From Pseudomonadota bacterium (GTDB taxonomy: Bacteria > Pseudomonadota > Gammaproteobacteria > Steroidobacterales > Steroidobacteraceae), in the NCBI GenBank assembly GCA_963204795.1, contig CAUJHX010000087.1, forward strand, positions 1 to 35,305: a DNA stretch of 35,305 nt, written 5' to 3'. The notes beneath the pieces were generated by a model, which was not told the origin of the DNA, made no database searches, and saw only the letters and a list, made by a program, of their open reading frames with translations. The position numbers and the translations under genes were made by a program. How positions within the stretch are numbered: position 1 is the stretch's first letter; each line of letters begins with the position of its first letter. Below are positions 16,986-24,949 of the stretch, piece after piece.

Positions 16986-19067
16986 ATGGCCGATTCCACC
17001 ACCTTCAGGATGCCTTCGCTCAGGACGCTCGCGCGGTCGGGGCTTGGTGTGCCGGTCGGGCTGCTCGCCATTCTCGCGATGGTCGTGGTGCCATTGCCGC
17101 CGTTCGCGCTCGACGTGCTCTTCACATTCAACATCGCGCTGTCGATCGTGGTGGTGATGGCCGTGTTCTACGTCGCGCGGCCGCTCGAATTCGGCGTGTT
17201 TCCGACCGTGCTGCTGCTCGCGACGCTGCTGCGCCTCGCGCTCAATGTCGCCTCGACGCGCGTCGTGCTGATGCACGGCCATCAGGGAACCGGAGCCGCG
17301 GGTCACGTGATCGAATCCTTCGGCGAGTTCGTCATCGGTGGCAACTACGTGGTCGGTGTGGTCGTGTTCGTGATCCTGACGATCGTGAACTTCGTCGTCG
17401 TGACGAAGGGAGCGGGTCGCATCTCGGAGGTGAGCGCGCGCTTCACCCTCGACGCGATGCCCGGCAAGCAGATGGCGATCGATGCGGATCTCAACGCGGG
17501 TCTCGTCACGCAGGATGAAGCACGCAAGCGCCGCGCGGAAGTGCGTGCCGAGGCGGACTTCTACGGCTCGATGGACGGCGCCAGCAAATTCGTGCGCGGC
17601 GATGCGACGGCGGGCATCCTCATTCTCCTCATCAACATGATCGGTGGGCTCGCGATCGGCACGATGATGCACGACATGTCGTTCGCCGATGCGGCGCGCA
17701 ACTACGCGCTGCTCACGATCGGTGACGGACTCGTTGCGCAGTTGCCGGCACTGTTGCTGTCCACCGCGGTGGCCCTGATCGTGACGCGCATGTCGGGCGA
17801 GCAGGACATGGGCGGTGAAGTGGCGCGCCAGCTGTTCGGCCGCCCGAAAGCCCTGTGGATCGCGGCGGGTCTGCTCGGCGTCATGGGCATCGTGCCCGGG
17901 ATGCCGAATGTGACGTTCCTCGCGATGGCCGCGCTATGCGCGGGACTGGCGTGGTGGCGCAGTCGCGTGGCCGCAAGCGCGACGCCAGCAGAACCTGCCC
18001 CGGCGCCCGTACCACCTCCCGAGGCACGCGAGATCACCTGGGATGACGTGCGGCCCGTGGATCCGATCGCGCTCGAGGTCGGCTATCGCCTCGTGCCGCT
18101 GGTCGATGCGCGGGAGTCAGGCGACCTGCTGGCGCGCATCCGCGGGGTGCGCCGCAAGCTCTCCCAGGAGCTCGGCTTTCTCGTGCAGACGGTGCACATC
18201 CGCGACAACCTCGAGCTCGCACCGAATGCCTATCGCATCAATCTCACCGGGGTCACGGTGGGAGAGGGTGTCGTGCATGTGGATCGGGAACTGGCGATCA
18301 ACCCCGGACGGGTCTTTGGCAGCGTGAGCGGGCTTGCGACGCGCGATCCCGCCTTCGGCATGGAGGCGGTCTGGATCGAGCCCGCCATGCGCGAGCATGC
18401 ACAAACGCTCGGCTACACGGTGGTGGATGCCGCGACCGTCGTGGCAACCCACCTGTCGCATGTCGTGAGCCAGCACGCCCACGAACTGCTGGGTCACGAA
18501 GAGGTCCAGCAGCTCGTGAGCGGGCTCGCGAAGACGGCGCCGAAGCTCATCGAAGAGCTCATCCCGAAAGTCCTGCCGCTGAGCGTGGTGGTGAAGGTGC
18601 TGCAGGGGCTGCTGGCGGAGCGCGTTCCGATCCGCAATATCCGCGCGATTGTCGAAGCGCTGGCCGAACATGCGTTGCGCACGCAGGACCCGGCGGCGCT
18701 CCTCGCCCAGGTGCGGGTCGCGCTGGGGCGGCAGATCGTGCAGGACATCGCCGGCTTCGCCGAGGAGGTGCCTGTGATCACGATCGAACCTGATCTGGAA
18801 CAGCTCTTGCAAGGTTCCGGGCAGAGCGGCGGAGCCGTGACGCCGGGCCTGGAACCGGGACTTGCGGAGCGGTTGCAGCGCCAGGTGCTCGAGGCGGCGC
18901 GACAGGTGGAGGCTGCGGGCGAGCCGGCCGTGCTGCTGACGCCGCCGACGCTGCGCATGACGCTCGCACGCTTCCTGCGCGCCGGCATTCCAGGCCTGCA
19001 TGTGCTCGCCTGGAACGAAATTCCCGACAGCCGCCGCGTGCGGCTGGTGACGGCAATCGGGCGATGA
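16986..19067 (+). CDS. flhA: Flagellar export apparatus protein FlhA
   Basis: FlhA forms the nonameric export ring and proton-driven engine. The 693-residue product has about eight membrane helices in residues 15-320. The conserved cytoplasmic loop FHIPEP region includes RFTLDAMPGKQMAIDADLNAGLV and EARKRRAEVRAEADFYGSMDGASKFVRGDA. The soluble domain (about 345-693) has the FliN/chaperone-binding face, and the C-terminus shows EEVPVITIEPDLEQLLQ. ATG 16986 gives the usual N-terminus; GTG 16974 in frame would add four residues, and neither start has a strong ribosome site. It ends 25 bases before flhF. Confidence 0.97.
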   Translation: MADSTTFRMPSLRTLARSGLGVPVGLLAILAMVVVPLPPFALDVLFTFNIALSIVVVMAVFYVARPLEFGVFPTVLLLATLLRLALNVASTRVVLMHGHQGTGAAGHVIESFGEFVIGGNYVVGVVVFVILTIVNFVVVTKGAGRISEVSARFTLDAMPGKQMAIDADLNAGLVTQDEARKRRAEVRAEADFYGSMDGASKFVRGDATAGILILLINMIGGLAIGTMMHDMSFADAARNYALLTIGDGLVAQLPALLLSTAVALIVTRMSGEQDMGGEVARQLFGRPKALWIAAGLLGVMGIVPGMPNVTFLAMAALCAGLAWWRSRVAASATPAEPAPAPVPPPEAREITWDDVRPVDPIALEVGYRLVPLVDARESGDLLARIRGVRRKLSQELGFLVQTVHIRDNLELAPNAYRINLTGVTVGEGVVHVDRELAINPGRVFGSVSGLATRDPAFGMEAVWIEPAMREHAQTLGYTVVDAATVVATHLSHVVSQHAHELLGHEEVQQLVSGLAKTAPKLIEELIPKVLPLSVVVKVLQGLLAERVPIRNIRAIVEALAEHALRTQDPAALLAQVRVALGRQIVQDIAGFAEEVPVITIEPDLEQLLQGSGQSGGAVTPGLEPGLAERLQRQVLEAARQVEAAGEPAVLLTPPTLRMTLARFLRAGIPGLHVLAWNEIPDSRRVRLVTAIGR

Positions 19068-19092
19068 GTGCTTGTAAGGAAAGAGACCGGAC

Positions 19093-20259
19093 ATGAACAT
19101 GAGACGCTACGTGGCGAAGGACATGCGGGAATGCCTGCGGCAGATCCGCGAGGCCCAGGGTCCCGACGCCGTCATTCTCTCGACGCGCAGGGTGGATGGC
19201 GGAGTCGAAGTCGTCGCAGCCATGGACTTCGACCTCGCGCCAACCGATCTGGCCCCGGCCGATCCGGGTCCGGCCGATCCCGCCGCCGACAAGGGCGCTG
19301 CGATCGCCGCCCACGCCGACACGCCGGCCGTCAACGCCGACATGCAGGCGGAGCTGCGCAGTCTCCGGCAGCTGCTCGAAAGCCAGCTCGCGACGCTGGC
19401 GTGGAACGACCTGACGCGCCGCGCGCCGGTCCAGGCGGAAGTGCTGCGCGAGCTGACGCAGCTCGGACTCGCGAGCGATCTCGCGGCAGCGATCGTCGCG
19501 GACTTGCCCGCGCGTCTCGATCTCACGCGTGCGCAACATCGCGCACGGGCGATCCTCACCCACAAACTGCCGGTCGCGGACGACCGCTGGTTGTCGCACG
19601 GTGGCCGTGTCGCTTTCGTGGGGCCGACGGGTGTCGGCAAATCGACCGCAATTGCCAAGCTGGCCGCCCGGTGGGTGCTGGAGAAGGGGCCGCAGGGACT
19701 TGCGCTCGTCTCGACCGACGGCGTGCGCTTCGGCGCACAGGAGCAGATCCAGAATCTGGGTCGGCTGCTCGGCGTCCCCGCTTATGCAGTCGATCATCCC
19801 CGCGAGCTCGAACAGCTGCTCGCCAAGCTCGCAGGCACGCAGCTCGTGCTCATCGACACTGCCGGCACGGGTCAGCGCGACCCGCGGCTTGCGGCCAAGC
19901 TCGCGGCGCTCGCTGCGACCCACCGGGGTCTCGAAATGGCGCTGGTACTCGCTGCGAGTTCGCAGGCGGGCGCCGCGGAGGAAGTCATTGCCCACTTTGC
20001 AGCCGTGCCGCTTGCAGCCTGCATCGTCACCAAGATCGACGAGGCAGCTAGCCTCGGTGGCACGCTTTCGGCGTTGATCCGGGCGCGACTGCCCGTCGTC
20101 TGGGTGAGTGAGGGGCAGCGCATCCCCGAAGACCTCGTGCCGGCGCGCGCGCATCAGCTCATCGTGCGCGCCGTGACGCTGGCCGAACGTTCGCGCGCGA
20201 CTGCCGACGAGGATCTGCTGCAGCGACGCTTCGGGGGGTTCGCCCATGCACTCGCCTGA
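19093..20259 (+). CDS. flhF: Flagellar GTPase FlhF (polar placement)
   Basis: FlhF is an SRP-type GTPase that fixes the flagellum at the cell pole and promotes assembly. The 388-residue product has the FlhF N-terminal B-domain start (MRRYVAKDMRECLRQIREAQGPDAVILSTRRV), a short linker rich in Ala/Asp/Pro (about 48-80), and the NG domain. The P-loop GPTGVGKST lies at about 177-185, followed by STDGVRFGAQEQ, the G3 motif IDTAGTGQRD and G4 TKIDEAASLGG. The G1 to G4 set is complete. AAGGAAAGAG precedes the ATG. Its end overlaps fleN by 14 bases, so the placement and number regulators are translationally linked. Confidence 0.96.
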   Translation: MNMRRYVAKDMRECLRQIREAQGPDAVILSTRRVDGGVEVVAAMDFDLAPTDLAPADPGPADPAADKGAAIAAHADTPAVNADMQAELRSLRQLLESQLATLAWNDLTRRAPVQAEVLRELTQLGLASDLAAAIVADLPARLDLTRAQHRARAILTHKLPVADDRWLSHGGRVAFVGPTGVGKSTAIAKLAARWVLEKGPQGLALVSTDGVRFGAQEQIQNLGRLLGVPAYAVDHPRELEQLLAKLAGTQLVLIDTAGTGQRDPRLAAKLAALAATHRGLEMALVLAASSQAGAAEEVIAHFAAVPLAACIVTKIDEAASLGGTLSALIRARLPVVWVSEGQRIPEDLVPARAHQLIVRAVTLAERSRATADEDLLQRRFGGFAHALA

Positions 20260-21109
20260 AATCCGCAGAATCGCGCGCCCGCGGCCCGTACAGGTCATTG
20301 CTGTCACGGGTGGCAAGGGCGGCGTCGGCAAGACGAGCGTATCCGTGCATCTCGCGGCGGCCATGAGTGCGGCGGGCCGGCGCGTCGTGCTCTTCGACGG
20401 CGACCTGGGACTCGCGAATGTCGATGTCTTTCTCGGTCTTTCGCCGAAGCACACGATGGCGCACGTACTCGCCGGGGAGCGTTCGCTCGATGAGGTCGTT
20501 GTCGAGGCGCGGCAGGGCTTCAAGGTGATTCCCGGTGCGTCCGGAATCGCCACGCTTGCGAGTCTCGGCGCTGTGGAGCATCTCGCCCTGGTGCAGGGCT
20601 TCAGCGCGCTCGCCACGCAGCTCGATGCGCTGATCGTCGATACCGCGGCCGGAATCTCCCACGGCGTGCTGCAGTTCTCGCAGGCAGCCCGGGAGGTGCT
20701 CGTGGTCGTCTGCGATGAGCCGGCGTCGATGACCGACGCCTATGCACTCGTCAAGGTACTGAGTCGCAGCCATGGCGTGCGCCGGTTCCGTGTCCTCGCC
20801 AACATGGTCCGTCACCCTGGTGCGGGAGAGGTGCTCTACCGCAACCTCGAGCGCGTGACCGCGCGCTTCCTCGACGTCGTGCTCGAGTTCGCGGGCGAGA
20901 TCCCCGAGGATCCCTGCATGAAGCGCGCGATCCGTGAACAGCGCACGGTTCTCGACAGCTTTCCATCGAGCCCCGCCTCGCGGGCATTCAAGAAACTGGC
21001 CGGGGCGGTCGATAAGTGGCCGGTGCCGGACGCACCGCGGGGCAACGTCGAGTTCTTCGTGGAGCGGCTGGTGACGCGCCGGGAGGCGACCCTGCGGGTC
21101 GTGCGGTGA
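20246..21109 (+). CDS. fleN: FleN/FlhG, MinD-like flagellar number regulator
   Basis: FleN is a membrane-cycling ATPase of the MinD/ParA family. In polar flagellates it limits flagellum number and restrains the activator FleQ. The 287-residue product has the deviant Walker A GGKGGVGKT at 22-30, with both lysines, then VVLFDGDLGLANVDVFLGL (switch I). DALIVDTAAGI gives Walker B, and the C-terminal part includes a run with FFVERLVTRREATL, which could serve as the membrane-targeting amphipathic helix. Length is normal. The start overlaps flhF by 14 bases and the stop overlaps the fliA start by one. A FleN partner is retained even though the FleQ-like protein here has lost its N-terminal domain. 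Confidence 0.94.
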   Translation: MHSPEIRRIARPRPVQVIAVTGGKGGVGKTSVSVHLAAAMSAAGRRVVLFDGDLGLANVDVFLGLSPKHTMAHVLAGERSLDEVVVEARQGFKVIPGASGIATLASLGAVEHLALVQGFSALATQLDALIVDTAAGISHGVLQFSQAAREVLVVVCDEPASMTDAYALVKVLSRSHGVRRFRVLANMVRHPGAGEVLYRNLERVTARFLDVVLEFAGEIPEDPCMKRAIREQRTVLDSFPSSPASRAFKKLAGAVDKWPVPDAPRGNVEFFVERLVTRREATLRVVR

Positions 21110-21816
21110 TGGCGGTACGCGCATACGCGGACGCGGCAGTACGTGGTGAGGCTGATGCGCTCGTCGCGCGGCACGCCGAGCTGGTCAAGCGCATCGCGTA
21201 CCACCTGGCAGGACGACTGCCGGCGTCGGTCGAGGTCGACGACCTGATCCAGGCCGGCATGCTCGGTCTGCTCGAGGCGGCGGCGAATTTCTCGCCGGAC
21301 CGCGGGGCGAGTTTCGAAACGTATGCGGGCATCCGCATACGGGGCGCCATGCTCGATGCGCTGCGCAAGCTCGACTGGGCGCCGCGATCCGTGCATCGGC
21401 GGGCGCGCGAGGTCACGGAAACCGTGCGCGTGCTCGAGCACGAGCTTGGCAGGGAAGCGCGGGACATCGAGATCGCAGCGCGCATGCAGCTGCCGCTCGA
21501 TGAGTATCACGCGATCGTGCAGGACGCAGCGAGCTGCCAGGTTGCGTGCCTCGACGACGCGACGGCGGATCGCGCGATGGATCCGGGGCCGGATCCCTTC
21601 AGGGACGCCGCGGACGAGGACTTCCGCAAGTCACTCGCGGCGGCGATCGATGGGTTGCCGGAACGGGAGAAGATGGTGATGTCGCTGTACTACGACGATG
21701 AACTGAACCTCAAGGAAATTGGCCTGGTGCTCGGCGTGACCGAGTCGCGCGTGTGCCAGCTGCACGGCCAGGCGCTGGTACGCCTGCGGGCGCGGCTTGC
21801 CGGGTCCGGGGTCTGA
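21109..21816 (+). CDS. fliA: Flagellar sigma factor FliA (sigma-28)
   Basis: FliA directs RNA polymerase to late flagellar promoters such as flagellin and motor genes. The 235-residue product shows region 2 (LVKRIAYHLAGRLPASVEVDDLIQAGMLGLLEAAANF and GASFETYAGIRIRGAMLDALRKLDWAPRSVHRRAREV). Region 4 follows (LPEREKMVMSLYYDDELNLKEIGLVLGVTESRVCQLHGQALVRLRARL). ATG 21109 overlaps the fleN stop and is chosen because the upstream frame lies within fleN. No FlgM gene is present in the window. The next gene, 18 bases downstream, is motC rather than cheY. Confidence 0.97.
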   Translation: MAVRAYADAAVRGEADALVARHAELVKRIAYHLAGRLPASVEVDDLIQAGMLGLLEAAANFSPDRGASFETYAGIRIRGAMLDALRKLDWAPRSVHRRAREVTETVRVLEHELGREARDIEIAARMQLPLDEYHAIVQDAASCQVACLDDATADRAMDPGPDPFRDAADEDFRKSLAAAIDGLPEREKMVMSLYYDDELNLKEIGLVLGVTESRVCQLHGQALVRLRARLAGSGV

Positions 21817-21834
21817 CGGTCGGATCGTCGCGCG

Positions 21835-22578
21835 ATGGACATACTCTCGCTGACAGGCTTCCTGCTCGCAGCGGTCGCCATCCTGGTCGGCGCGGTGCTC
21901 AAGGGTGCCGGCATCGCAGCGCTCGCGTCGTCGGCGGCGTTCATGATCGTGGTCGTGGGCACCGTCGCGGCGATCTTCGTGCAGACATCGCTGCCCGTGT
22001 TCAAGCACGCCTTGCACATCGCCGGGTGGGTATTCAATCCCCCGAAGCTCGACGCGCACGCGATGATCGGCAAGATCGTCGAATGGAGCAATGTCGCGCG
22101 CAAACAGGGCCTGCTCGGCCTCGAGCCGCTGATCGCGAAGGAGAGCGACCCGTTCCTGAAGAAGGGCCTGCAACTCGTCGTCGACGGTAGCGAGCCCGAT
22201 GCGCTGCGCGGCACGATGGAAGTGGAGCTGTCTTCGCGCGAGCACGCGGACACGGCCGGCGCCAAGGTTTTCGAGGGCATGGGGATCTATGCACCCACGC
22301 TCGGCATCATCGGCGCGGTGCTCGGCCTCATGGCGGTCATGCAGAACCTCGCCGATCCCAGCAAGCTGGGTCACGGCATCGCGGCCGCCTTTACGGCCAC
22401 CATCTACGGCATCGGGCTCGCGAATCTCGTCTTCCTGCCGATGGCTTCGAAACTGAAAAGCACGATTGCGGCGCAAACCCATGTGCGCGAGATGATCATC
22501 GAGGGCATGATCGGCATTGCGCAGGGAGAGAATCCACGCGCGATCGAATCGCGGCTGCAGAGCTTCATGCACGGCTGA
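21835..22578 (+). CDS. motC: Flagellar motor stator protein MotC (MotA family)
   Basis: MotC is the A-type stator subunit, here of the MotCD type. The 247-residue product has four membrane helices (about 5-25, 32-50, 150-170, 185-205). The conserved segments are VLKGAGIAALASSAAFMIVVVGTVAA, the cytoplasmic loop with charged residues (EPLIAKESDPFLKKGLQLVVDG), and EGMGIYAPTLGIIGAVLGLMAVM with the key proline. A second proline lies in NLVFLPMASKLK. AT the N-terminus MDILSLTGFLLAAVAILVG fits the MotC/PomA branch. It directly follows fliA and precedes motD by 10 bases. Confidence 0.94.
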   Translation: MDILSLTGFLLAAVAILVGAVLKGAGIAALASSAAFMIVVVGTVAAIFVQTSLPVFKHALHIAGWVFNPPKLDAHAMIGKIVEWSNVARKQGLLGLEPLIAKESDPFLKKGLQLVVDGSEPDALRGTMEVELSSREHADTAGAKVFEGMGIYAPTLGIIGAVLGLMAVMQNLADPSKLGHGIAAAFTATIYGIGLANLVFLPMASKLKSTIAAQTHVREMIIEGMIGIAQGENPRAIESRLQSFMHG

Positions 22579-22588
22579 TGGCACGCAC

Positions 22589-23449
22589 ATGAGCCGCAGG
22601 AAGAAAAAACACGAGGATCATACCAACCATGAAGCGTGGGCGATCCCGTACGGTGACCTCGTCACGCTGCTGCTCGCCTTTTTCGTGGTCATGTACGCGA
22701 TGTCGTCGGTCAACGAAGGCAAGTACCGCATCCTGTCCGATTCGCTGGTGGCCGCGTTTCGCGGCACGCCGCGCACCATCGAGCCTGTGCAGGTCGGAAC
22801 CAAGCAGGTGGGTTCGGGCGCTGATCTCAAGGTGTCGATCGTTGCGCAGCAGGCGCTTGCGGGGCAGCCGCGCCAGATGCTCGAGGCCGTGCCGATCGCA
22901 GACGATCGGCCGCACTTCAATGGTCCGCGTTCCGCGGTCTCCTCCACAGAGTCCGAGCAGCTGCTTGGCAAGGTCGCGGCGGATGTTGAGCGCGCCATGC
23001 AGGATCTGGTCGACAGCAAGCAGGTGGTCGTGCGCCGGTTCGTCGATCGTGTCGAAGTCGAGATCCGTACGGACATCCTCTTCGGCAGCGCTTCGGCAAC
23101 GGTCTCGGCGGATGCCCGTTCGATCATCGAGCGGCTGACAGACGCACTCGCGCGCTTCCCGAATCCGGTCCGTGTGGAGGGGCATACGGATGACGTACCC
23201 ATCCGCACGCGCGCCTATCCCTCCAACTGGGAGCTGTCGGCAGCGCGCGCCGCGACCGTCGTGCACATCATGAGCACCCGTGGCATGGCACCACAACGCC
23301 TGGCCGTGCTCGGGTATGGCGAGTTCCGGCCGGTGGAATCGAATGCAACCGCAGAAGGTCGCAATCAGAACCGCCGCGTTCTGCTCGTCGTGACCGGGCT
23401 GTCCGGCACCCCGCCAACACTCGGCACGGTGGCAGCTGCGCCGCCCTGA
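22589..23449 (+). CDS. motD: Flagellar motor stator protein MotD (MotB family)
   Basis: MotD is the B-type stator subunit that carries the ion-binding Asp and anchors the stator to peptidoglycan. The 286-residue product has a Lys/His-rich cytoplasmic head (SRRKKKHEDHTNHEAW) and one membrane helix with the essential Asp in YGDLVTLLLAFFVVMYAMSSV; the usual motif is YADF. A plug/linker follows, then an OmpA-like domain (about 150-275) with EGHTDDVPIRTRAYPSNWELSAARAATV and GYGEFRPVESNATAEGRNQNRRV. Ion choice is probably protons, by analogy with Pseudomonas MotCD. ATG 22589 is chosen because the region upstream lies inside motC. Its stop sits within a 12-bp palindrome. Confidence 0.94.
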   Translation: MSRRKKKHEDHTNHEAWAIPYGDLVTLLLAFFVVMYAMSSVNEGKYRILSDSLVAAFRGTPRTIEPVQVGTKQVGSGADLKVSIVAQQALAGQPRQMLEAVPIADDRPHFNGPRSAVSSTESEQLLGKVAADVERAMQDLVDSKQVVVRRFVDRVEVEIRTDILFGSASATVSADARSIIERLTDALARFPNPVRVEGHTDDVPIRTRAYPSNWELSAARAATVVHIMSTRGMAPQRLAVLGYGEFRPVESNATAEGRNQNRRVLLVVTGLSGTPPTLGTVAAAPP

Positions 23450-23455
23450 TCAGGG
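23444..23455. promoter_or_regulatory. 12-bp palindrome at motD stop, just upstream of a sigma-54 promoter
   Basis: CCCTGATCAGGG is a perfect 12-bp palindrome that includes the motD stop codon and ends 8 bases before the -24 element of the next promoter. It might be a regulator site or a coincidence of coding constraint. Confidence 0.3.
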
Positions 23456-23462
23456 TTGTCGA

Positions 23463-23478
23463 TGGCATGCTTCCTGCA
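23463..23478 (+). promoter_or_regulatory. Sigma-54 promoter of the DUF2802-HDOD operon
   Basis: TGGCATGCTTCCTGCA has GG at 23464-23465 and GC at 23476-23477, exactly 12 apart, and matches TGGCACG-N4-TTGCA at all but two positions. The predicted start site is near 23489, about 63 bases before the ATG at 23552. It lies in the 102-base gap after motD. Confidence 0.8.
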
Positions 23479-23501
23479 TTGATGCCTGCAGGGCGGTGAG
23501 C

Positions 23502-23519
23502 GCGTCGGCGCGCCGACGC
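23502..23519. promoter_or_regulatory. Perfect 18-bp palindrome in the DUF2802 leader
   Basis: GCGTCGGCGCGCCGACGC is a perfect 18-bp palindrome. As RNA it would form a 7-bp GC-rich hairpin with loop CGCG, starting about 13 bases after the predicted sigma-54 start site and ending 32 bases before the ATG. It could be a leader hairpin or an operator. There is no T-run, so a true terminator is less likely. Confidence 0.55.
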
Positions 23520-23551
23520 AGTGTGTGAGCCGCATCACAGGAGCAGCCGGC

Positions 23552-23962
23552 ATGATCCTTTTCGACTACGTGTTCTGGGCGATGGCGCTTGCCATCGTCG
23601 TCCTGGGCGCCGCCACCGGAGTGCAGGCAATCAACCTGGCGCGCCTGCGCGAGTCCGCGCGACGCGACGTGCAGCGGCTTTTCGAGCAGATGGACCTGAC
23701 GCTCGGTGAGCTGCGCGACGTATCGACGTCGCTGGCGGGCGGTCTGGCCGTGATCGGAGAGTTGCGCTCGCGCCAGGACGGCGGGCGTCGCGAGCCGGAA
23801 CCTGCGCCGGCCGCGCACGCTGCGGCGCGCAGTTACGACATCGCGCTGCGTCTTGCGCGTAACGGTGCAAACCGCGAAGAGCTCATGTCCACATGCGGGA
23901 TGAGCCGTCACGAGGCGGAGCTTGCGGTCCGCCTGCACGGACCTCGACGCATCGCAACGTGA
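23552..23962 (+). CDS. DUF2802 family membrane protein, flagellar-locus associated
   Basis: A 136-residue protein with one N-terminal membrane helix (about residues 4-25, FDYVFWAMALAIVVLGAATGV) and a short coiled coil (LRESARRDVQRLFEQMDLTLGELRDVS, about 33-60). A Pro/Ala linker follows, then a conserved C-terminal helical domain (YDIALRLARNGANREELMSTCGMSRHEAELAVRLHG). This layout fits DUF2802, a family known next to motCD-parA-cheW in Pseudomonas-type flagellar clusters; its function is unknown. The C-terminal part resembles a helix-turn-helix-like fold of the sort that recognises sequences or proteins. ATG 23552 is chosen for its AGGAG site; GTG 23525 in frame is possible. It is the first gene after the third sigma-54 promoter. 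Confidence 0.78.
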   Translation: MILFDYVFWAMALAIVVLGAATGVQAINLARLRESARRDVQRLFEQMDLTLGELRDVSTSLAGGLAVIGELRSRQDGGRREPEPAPAAHAAARSYDIALRLARNGANREELMSTCGMSRHEAELAVRLHGPRRIAT

Positions 23963-24038
23963 AGGCTGGCACTCAAGGCCCGCGCCACCTGGCCGATACC
24001 GGCATGTGCCCGGGCCGGATCGCCCGGAAGAGGGCGTT

Positions 24039-24932
24039 ATGGTCAATGAAGCGGGAGCGCGCGGACTGCGGGCGGGAGCAGAGCACGAGGCTTATGCCCT
24101 GACCCTGGCGCAGACGCTTGCGCAGGAGCTCGCCGGCGGGCGCGTCGAGCTTCCCGGGTTCCCGGACGTCGCCGCACAAGTGCAGCGGGTTCTTGCCGAC
24201 GAGGATGTGACGCCGCTGCGCGTGGTGCGCGCCGTCGGTGCCGAGCCGGTGCTGGCGGGCCGGATCGTCCAGTGCGCCAACTCGGTGATCTTCAACCCGG
24301 GTGGCAAACCGGTGCTCGAGTTGCGTACCGCGATCGCGCGGGTGGGTCTCGATTTCGTGCGCACGCTGACGATCTCCTTTGCGGTGAACCAGCTGAGGTC
24401 AGCGGAGGCACTGCGCGGCATCGAGCCACAGTTGCACGCGCTATGGTTGCGCAGCGTCACCGTATCGACACACTGTTTCGTGATTGCACGGCGTCTCGCG
24501 CGCATCAACGCCGACACGGCGCTGCTCGCAGGGTTGCTGCACGGGGTCGGTGCGCTCTATATCCAGACGCGTGCTGTCACACACCCGAACCTGGCCTCAA
24601 GTCCGCAAGCCTACGCAACCGTCGAGCGCGAGTGGGAAGGCCGCATCGCGCGCGCATTGCTCGAAGGCTGGCGTGTTACGGCCGTGATCGTCGATGCCGT
24701 CGGCCTGCTGCATCGACCGGAACGCGACATGGGCGGGCCGGCCGGGTTACCGGAAGTGCTGCGCGCGGGCGTGGTCCTCGAACGGGCACTGCGAGCGCCG
24801 CAGGATCTCGAGGCGGCCATCGCCGCGAGCCCCGCCTGCACCCTGCTCGGGCTCACGCCCACGGCATACGAGACGATCCTGCAGGAATCTGAAGCCGAGA
24901 TTGCCGCGCTTCGCGGCGTGCTCGGTTGTTGA
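24039..24932 (+). CDS. HDOD-domain protein 1
   Basis: A 297-residue cytoplasmic protein with one HDOD domain. HDOD domains are HD-superfamily relatives, usually without catalysis, found in signalling proteins that affect motility, chemotaxis and c-di-GMP pathways. Visible features are RVELPGFPDVAAQVQRVLADEDV (about residues 35-57), LRTAIARVGLDFVRTLTISFAVNQL (about 95-119) and LLAGLLHGVGALY, where the HD pair of true HD enzymes is HG, so metal catalysis is unlikely. The start at ATG 24039 has GAGG at good spacing. It lies 76 bases after the DUF2802 gene and is probably in the same sigma-54 transcript. It is clearly paralogous to the next gene. Confidence 0.85.
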   Translation: MVNEAGARGLRAGAEHEAYALTLAQTLAQELAGGRVELPGFPDVAAQVQRVLADEDVTPLRVVRAVGAEPVLAGRIVQCANSVIFNPGGKPVLELRTAIARVGLDFVRTLTISFAVNQLRSAEALRGIEPQLHALWLRSVTVSTHCFVIARRLARINADTALLAGLLHGVGALYIQTRAVTHPNLASSPQAYATVEREWEGRIARALLEGWRVTAVIVDAVGLLHRPERDMGGPAGLPEVLRAGVVLERALRAPQDLEAAIAASPACTLLGLTPTAYETILQESEAEIAALRGVLGC

Positions 24933-24949
24933 AAATAGAGGAGAAGGTA

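Noticed and set aside
18778-20616. Long minus-strand frame (about 612 codons) opposite flhA, flhF and fleN
   Set aside because: No family motif, biased composition, fully covered by well-supported plus-strand genes.
24001-24038. Possible sigma-54 promoter (TGGCCGATACCGGCA) before the first HDOD gene
   Set aside because: GG and GC are 11, not 12, bases apart; the invariant spacing is not met.
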